From the NCBI RefSeq assembly GCF_016862215.1, contig NZ_BOMN01000022.1:1-64000 (forward strand): DNA of 64,000 nucleotides, written 5' to 3'. This document shows positions 59,944-64,000 of this stretch, piece after piece. The DNA is from Winogradskya humida. Lineage in GTDB: Bacteria > Actinomycetota > Actinomycetes > Mycobacteriales > Micromonosporaceae. The notes under the pieces are model-generated. The model made no database searches. It was not told the origin of the DNA and was given only the letters and a program-made list of their open reading frames with translations. The stretch's first letter is position 1. Every line of letters begins with the position of its first letter. Both the position numbers and the translations under genes were made by a program.

Positions 59944-61350
59944 ATGACCGCTTCCGTGCTGGCCGCCGAGACCATCACCCACGCATCGTCCTGGCATCTG
60001 GTGCTCGCGGCGGTGCTCGGCATCGCCGTCGTCGTCGTGCTCATCGCGTGGGCGAAGTGGCATCCGTTCCTCGCGCTCATCGTCGGGGCCGCGGTGCTGG
60101 GCCTGGTCGCGGGGGCCGCCCCGGTGGACACCGTCGACTCGTTCACCGCCGGGGTCGGCAGCACGGTCGGCAGCGTCGGGTTGCTGATCGCGCTCGGGTC
60201 GATGATCGGGGCGCTGCTCGCCGAGAGCGGGGGCGCGGACGGGATCGTCAACACCATCGTCCGCAAGTTCACCGGGAGCGCGCTGCCGTGGGCGATGGCC
60301 GGGGTGGCCGCGCTGATCGGGTTGCCGCTGTTCTTCGAGGTCGGCGTGGTGCTGCTGGTGCCGATCGTGCTGCTGGTGGCGCAGCGTACGGGCGTGTCGC
60401 TGTTGAAGGTCGGTATTCCTGCCCTCGCCGGGCTGTCGGTGCTGCACGGGCTGGTCCCGCCGCACCCGGGCCCGCTGGTGGCGGTGTCGAGCCTCAACGC
60501 CGACCTGGGCCTGACCCTGGCGTTCGGCCTGATCTGCGCGATCCCGACGGTGATCATCGCGGGCCCGGTCTTTGGCAACTTCATCGCCAAGCGGGTGCCC
60601 GTCGCCATCCCCGAACGGGCGACCGTCAGCAATGTCGACGACACGGCGGCCGACAGCGAGACCGGTGACGTGCCCGCGAAGCGCAACCCGGGCTTCTGGG
60701 CGGCGGTGCTCACCGTGCTGCTGCCGATCGTGCTGATGCTGCTGCGGGCGATCGCCGAGCTGACCCTGGACGAGGGCAACGGCGTGCGCGGCGTCTTCGA
60801 GGTGTTCGGCACGCCGGTCGTGGCGCTGCTGTTCGGTGTGCTGCTGGCCATGTGGACGCTGGGCAAGCGGGCCGGGTTCGACCGGGCGCGGACCTCGTCG
60901 GTGCTGGGCGGGGCGCTGCCCCCGATCGCGGGCATCCTGCTCATCGTCGCCGCGGGTGGTGGCTTCAAGCAGGTGCTCGTCGATGCGGGCGTCGGCGGCG
61001 TGGTCGCGAAGGCGGCCGAGGACGCGAACATGTCGGCGCTGCTGCTGGGCTTCCTGGTCGCCGTCGGCATCCGGGTCGCCACCGGCTCGGCGACGGTCGC
61101 CACGATCACCGCCGCCGGGATCGTCGCACCGCTCGCCGCGACGCTGGACAAGCCCGAGGTGTCCCTGCTCGCGCTCGCGATCGGCTGCGGGTCGCTGTTC
61201 TTCTCGCACGTCAATGACGCCGGTTTCTGGCTCGTCAAGGAGTACTTCGGGATGACCGTCGGGCAGACGATCAAGACCTGGTCGGTCATGGAGACGATCA
61301 TCTCGGTGGTCGGTTTCGGCTGCGTCATGCTCCTTGACGTATTTGTCTGA
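59944..61350 (+). CDS. GntP-family gluconate/organic-acid permease
   Basis: 468 residues, about 12-13 membrane segments. It has ALGSMIGALLAESGGADGIV, IGLPLFFEVGVVLLVPIVLLVAQR and SVLHGLVPPHPGPLVAV, with the conserved GntP blocks in order, and the C-terminal HVNDAGFWLVKEYFGMTVGQTIKTWSVMETI. It takes up gluconate or a related sugar acid with a proton. It is divergent from the dead FUSC gene. No gluconate kinase gene is adjacent, so the substrate is uncertain. Confidence 0.93.
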   Translation: MTASVLAAETITHASSWHLVLAAVLGIAVVVVLIAWAKWHPFLALIVGAAVLGLVAGAAPVDTVDSFTAGVGSTVGSVGLLIALGSMIGALLAESGGADGIVNTIVRKFTGSALPWAMAGVAALIGLPLFFEVGVVLLVPIVLLVAQRTGVSLLKVGIPALAGLSVLHGLVPPHPGPLVAVSSLNADLGLTLAFGLICAIPTVIIAGPVFGNFIAKRVPVAIPERATVSNVDDTAADSETGDVPAKRNPGFWAAVLTVLLPIVLMLLRAIAELTLDEGNGVRGVFEVFGTPVVALLFGVLLAMWTLGKRAGFDRARTSSVLGGALPPIAGILLIVAAGGGFKQVLVDAGVGGVVAKAAEDANMSALLLGFLVAVGIRVATGSATVATITAAGIVAPLAATLDKPEVSLLALAIGCGSLFFSHVNDAGFWLVKEYFGMTVGQTIKTWSVMETIISVVGFGCVMLLDVFV

Positions 61351-61429
61351 CCAGGGGCTACTACCAACTGTGATGTTGCGCTCGCTCAATTCTCACGGTC
61401 ATCACAGGTACGCGGAAAAGAATGTGATC

Positions 61430-62422
61430 ATGCGTAGACGGACTCTGTTGCTCGCACTCGCGGGCGTCGCGGGGGGCGGGAGCCTCGCCGCGTGCACGGC
61501 GGAGACCGACATCGGCATGTCGGGGAACACCACGGCGTCCGCCTCGGCCGCGCCCATCCTCGCCTCGACCGCTTCGTCCTCACTGGCACCCCAGAACATC
61601 ACCTCGGTCTACACACCGGCGTCAGGGAGCGCGCCCACGAAGGCGTACGCCCTGGGTAAGCAGATTCTGCCCTTCAGCCGCGGCGACCGGTCCCTGCCCA
61701 CGACGATCTGGTACCCGATCGCCGGCACCGCGCCCGCGAGCCCTGCCCCCACGGACAACGCGCCGCCGGAGCAGGGCCGCTTCCCGCTGGTGCTGTTCAG
61801 CCACGGCCTCACCTCGCAGCCCGGTGACTACTCGGCGATGCTGATGCGCTGGGCCCAGGCCGGGTTCGTCGTGGCCGGGCCGACCTACCCCAACACGTGG
61901 TACGGCGCCACGGACCTCGACGCGAACGACATCGTCAACCAGCCGCTGGACGCCTCGCACGTCATCGACCTGCTGCTGTCGTCGGCGGGGACGCTCACCA
62001 CGACGATCGACCCCGACCGGATCGCCGCGGCGGGGCACTCGGCGGGCGGCATCACGACCACCGGCCTGTTCAGCGCGCACCGCGACGAGCGGCTCAAGGC
62101 CGGGATCGTCTTCGCCGGCACCGACTTCCAGGGCGCGTCGTTCACCGGCCCGGCCGCGGCGATGATGTTCGTCCACGGCCGCAAGGACACCACCGTCACC
62201 TACCGCGCGGGGCACGCGGTCTACGCGGCGGTGCCCTGGTCCCGGGCGATGCTGTCGATCACCGATGGCGGTCACGTCACCGAGAGCGACGACTTCGAGA
62301 CGACGACGCGGACCACCACGGAATTTCTCAGGTACGCCCTATACGGTGACTCCACTGCGAAATCCCGTATCCCCGCGGCCGCCGCGGTCGGTGATGTGGC
62401 TACGCTCGAAAATCAGCTTTGA
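61430..62422 (+). CDS. Lipoprotein alpha/beta-hydrolase (PET-hydrolase/cutinase-like)
   Basis: 330 residues from the ATG at 61430. The leader MRRRTLLLALAGVAGGGSLAAC is a twin-arginine-like signal with a lipobox LAAC, so the mature protein is a surface lipoprotein. The hydrolase part has FSHGLTSQPGDYSAML, the nucleophile elbow AAGHSAGG, FVHGRKDTTV with the acid and GGHVTESDD with the histidine. These resemble polyester-type hydrolases of the dienelactone/PETase class. The substrate is unknown. Confidence 0.88.
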   Translation: MRRRTLLLALAGVAGGGSLAACTAETDIGMSGNTTASASAAPILASTASSSLAPQNITSVYTPASGSAPTKAYALGKQILPFSRGDRSLPTTIWYPIAGTAPASPAPTDNAPPEQGRFPLVLFSHGLTSQPGDYSAMLMRWAQAGFVVAGPTYPNTWYGATDLDANDIVNQPLDASHVIDLLLSSAGTLTTTIDPDRIAAAGHSAGGITTTGLFSAHRDERLKAGIVFAGTDFQGASFTGPAAAMMFVHGRKDTTVTYRAGHAVYAAVPWSRAMLSITDGGHVTESDDFETTTRTTTEFLRYALYGDSTAKSRIPAAAAVGDVATLENQL

Positions 62423-62430
62423 GCTACGGG

Positions 62431-62475
62431 CTGTGATGTACCCCGCTGTGATGTACCCCGCTGTGATGTACGCCG
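62431..62475. repeat. 15-bp triplet tandem repeat
   Basis: Three copies of ctgtgatgtaccccg at 62431-62445, 62446-62460 and 62461-62475 (last copy with one change). It is the first part of a 230-bp gap before the penicillin-binding protein gene; I see no gene in the rest. Confidence 0.85.
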
Positions 62476-62654
62476 CATCCTGTCGCCGCCCCGGTCGTCC
62501 ACGGGGGAGTAGGGAGCGGCCCGGATGGGCATAACGGACCGGCTCGCGCCGGAAAAGCCGTGCCAGGGCGGCGGTTACGGCCACGCCCGCAATGTGAGCA
62601 ATTGGGGTGACCCTCGAAAGGTGGTGCTGGATCTCCGTGGCTAACGTTGACCGG

Positions 62655-64000
62655 GTGACCTTCTGGACCCGAAAACGCGAACGCTCCCTCTTTGCCAACT
62701 CAGGATCGTTGGTGATCTGCGGTCTGCTGGCCGGCGTGGTGGTCGCGGCCGCCTCGTTCCCGGCCGTCGCGATGTCGGGGCTCGCGGCGAAGGCGGGTTC
62801 GGAGTCGTTCGCGGATCTGCCGAGCGAGCTGGCCAAGCCGGCCGCCCCGCAGGTGACCCGGATCTTCGCCTCGGACGGCAAGACCCAGATCGCTGTCATG
62901 TACGACGAGTTCCGCAGCGACGTGCCGCTCGACGAGATCAACGTCAACATGCAGAACGCGATCGTCGCCGCAGAGGACCACCAGTTCTACGAGCACAACG
63001 GTGTCGACCTCAAGGGTGTCGCCCGGGCGTTCGTGAACAACAAGCAGGGCGGCTCCCAGCAGGGCGCCTCGACGCTGACGATGCAGTACGTCCGGATGAC
63101 GCTCGCCTACACGGCGAAGACCCCGACCGAGGCGATCGAGGCCACGAAGGACACCCCGGAGCGCAAGCTCACGGAGATGAAGTACGCCATGCAGGTCGAG
63201 AAGGAGCTGAGCAAGCAGCAGATCCTCGAGCGCTACCTGAACATGGCCCCGTTCGGCAACAGCGCCTACGGCGTCTACGCCGGCAGCCAGGTCTACTTCA
63301 AGAAGAAGCCGAAGGACCTGACCATCGCCCAGGCCGCGCTGCTGGCCGGCATGGTGAAGGCGCCGACCGCGTTCGACCCGACCACGGCCAGCGGTTACCC
63401 GCAGGCGCTCGACCGGCGCAACTACATCATCGACAACATGCTCAGCCTGAAGATGATCACGGCGGAGCAGGCGGCGACGGCGAAGAAGGAAAAGCTCGGC
63501 AAGACCACGAACCACCCGGGCAACGGCTGCACCCAGGTCGCCAAGAACAACTGGGGCTTCTTCTGCGACTACTTCTACCGCTGGTGGATGACCCAGAGCG
63601 AGTTCGGCGCCAACACCTACGACCGGGAGCGTCAGCTCAAGTCCGGTGGCTACCGCATCGTCACCTCGCTGGACCTCAAGGCGCAGGCGTCGGCGCGTAA
63701 AGAGATCAGCGACGTGACCACCGACGGCAACCGCAACGCGCTGCTGATCGCGGCGGTCCAGCCGGGCACGGGCCGGGTCCAGGCGCTCGCCGCCAACCGC
63801 AAGTACAAGCTGGACGACGGGGAGAACAAGCCGAGCTCGAACCCCGAGCTGGCGGCGAACGGCGTGAAGGGCACCTACCCGAACACCACCAACCCGATCA
63901 TCACCGGCGGCGGCGACATCACCGGTTACCAGGCCGGCTCGGTGTTCAAGATGTTCACCATGGTCGCGGCGCTGGAGAACGGCTACGGGCTCGACCACTC
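62655..64000 (+). CDS. Class A penicillin-binding protein, 5' part
   Basis: The frame stays open to the window end, 448 codons from the GTG at 62655 (VTFWTRKRERSLFANSG); GTG at 62637 or 62607 are alternatives. An N-terminal membrane anchor is followed by the GT51 transglycosylase with AAEDHQFYEHNGVD, QGGSQQGASTLTMQYVRM and LERYLNMAPFGNSAYGVYAG. The transpeptidase domain starts with the SxxK motif AGSVFKMFTMV near the cut. It polymerises and crosslinks peptidoglycan. Confidence 0.92.
   Translation, partial: MTFWTRKRERSLFANSGSLVICGLLAGVVVAAASFPAVAMSGLAAKAGSESFADLPSELAKPAAPQVTRIFASDGKTQIAVMYDEFRSDVPLDEINVNMQNAIVAAEDHQFYEHNGVDLKGVARAFVNNKQGGSQQGASTLTMQYVRMTLAYTAKTPTEAIEATKDTPERKLTEMKYAMQVEKELSKQQILERYLNMAPFGNSAYGVYAGSQVYFKKKPKDLTIAQAALLAGMVKAPTAFDPTTASGYPQALDRRNYIIDNMLSLKMITAEQAATAKKEKLGKTTNHPGNGCTQVAKNNWGFFCDYFYRWWMTQSEFGANTYDRERQLKSGGYRIVTSLDLKAQASARKEISDVTTDGNRNALLIAAVQPGTGRVQALAANRKYKLDDGENKPSSNPELAANGVKGTYPNTTNPIITGGGDITGYQAGSVFKMFTMVAALENGYGLDH

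Noticed and set aside
62476..62654. c-di-AMP (ydaO-type) riboswitch ahead of the penicillin-binding protein
   Set aside because: I checked because such elements precede cell-wall genes in actinobacteria, but I could not match the conserved core helices.

Overview
This is a GC-rich actinobacterial chromosome segment. The mannosyltransferases of lipomannan type, mycothiol-linked protein families, many GTG starts, short overlapping genes and the frequent CGTACG words suggest Micromonosporaceae, possibly Actinoplanes. I infer that from style and gene content only. I see no rRNA, tRNA, CRISPR array, transposase or integrase.

Layout. 1-7.9 kb: the 3' part of a GNAT acetyltransferase gene invaded by 15-bp tandem repeats, a second noncoding repeat array, recQ, and a coupled operon of two polyprenol-dependent GT-C mannosyltransferases with a PHP-domain protein. 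8-20.2 kb: a five-gene operon in which every junction overlaps (DUF4132 protein, a 1568-aa protein, a MoxR ATPase, a DUF5682-VWA fusion, a SWIM zinc-finger protein). It resembles the uncharacterised yehLMPQ/molR genes of Escherichia coli. 20.7-26.5 kb: assorted genes including a MarR/TIGR03086 divergent pair, a B12-binding radical SAM enzyme, a nitroreductase-like DsbA protein and a secreted peptidase. 26.4-33.1 kb: a seven-gene operon joining GTP cyclohydrolase II and a RibD-type reductase to a PTPS/QueD-like protein lacking one zinc ligand, a glycosyltransferase, a methyltransferase, a dehydrogenase and a flippase-like membrane protein, with a divergent CDP-alcohol phosphotransferase. It looks like an uncharacterised pterin- or pyrimidine-derived pathway. 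33.3-39.2 kb: small accessory genes, an aminoglycoside-phosphotransferase remnant, and a LysR/D-amino-acid-oxidase pair with a clear LysR box.

39.2-42.8 kb holds the most striking system: a complete His-Xaa-Ser (Hxs) cassette in the order hxsA-hxsD-hxsB-hxsC. The two radical SAM maturases sit beside a precursor with nine His-x-Ser units. Here the precursor has a signal peptide, a Pro/Ser/Thr-rich stalk and a C-terminal membrane anchor, so the predicted modified segment would be displayed outside the cell.

42.9-64 kb is mostly ordinary: GNAT, MDR oxidoreductase, EVE protein, htpG, a Pro/Thr-rich membrane protein, an MFS exporter, a pilin-like small protein, an NCS2 permease, an ECF sigma factor with a partner membrane protein, SDRs, HIT, a large LuxR (LAL) regulator, a TetR/SDR pair with a well-resolved operator and apparently leaderless promoters, a frameshifted FUSC-type transporter, GntP, a lipoprotein hydrolase, and the 5' part of a class A penicillin-binding protein cut by the window end.

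A recurring theme is in-frame and intergenic minisatellite expansion (units of 15, 21, 22, 30/81, 38 and 45 bp), densest in the first 10 kb.
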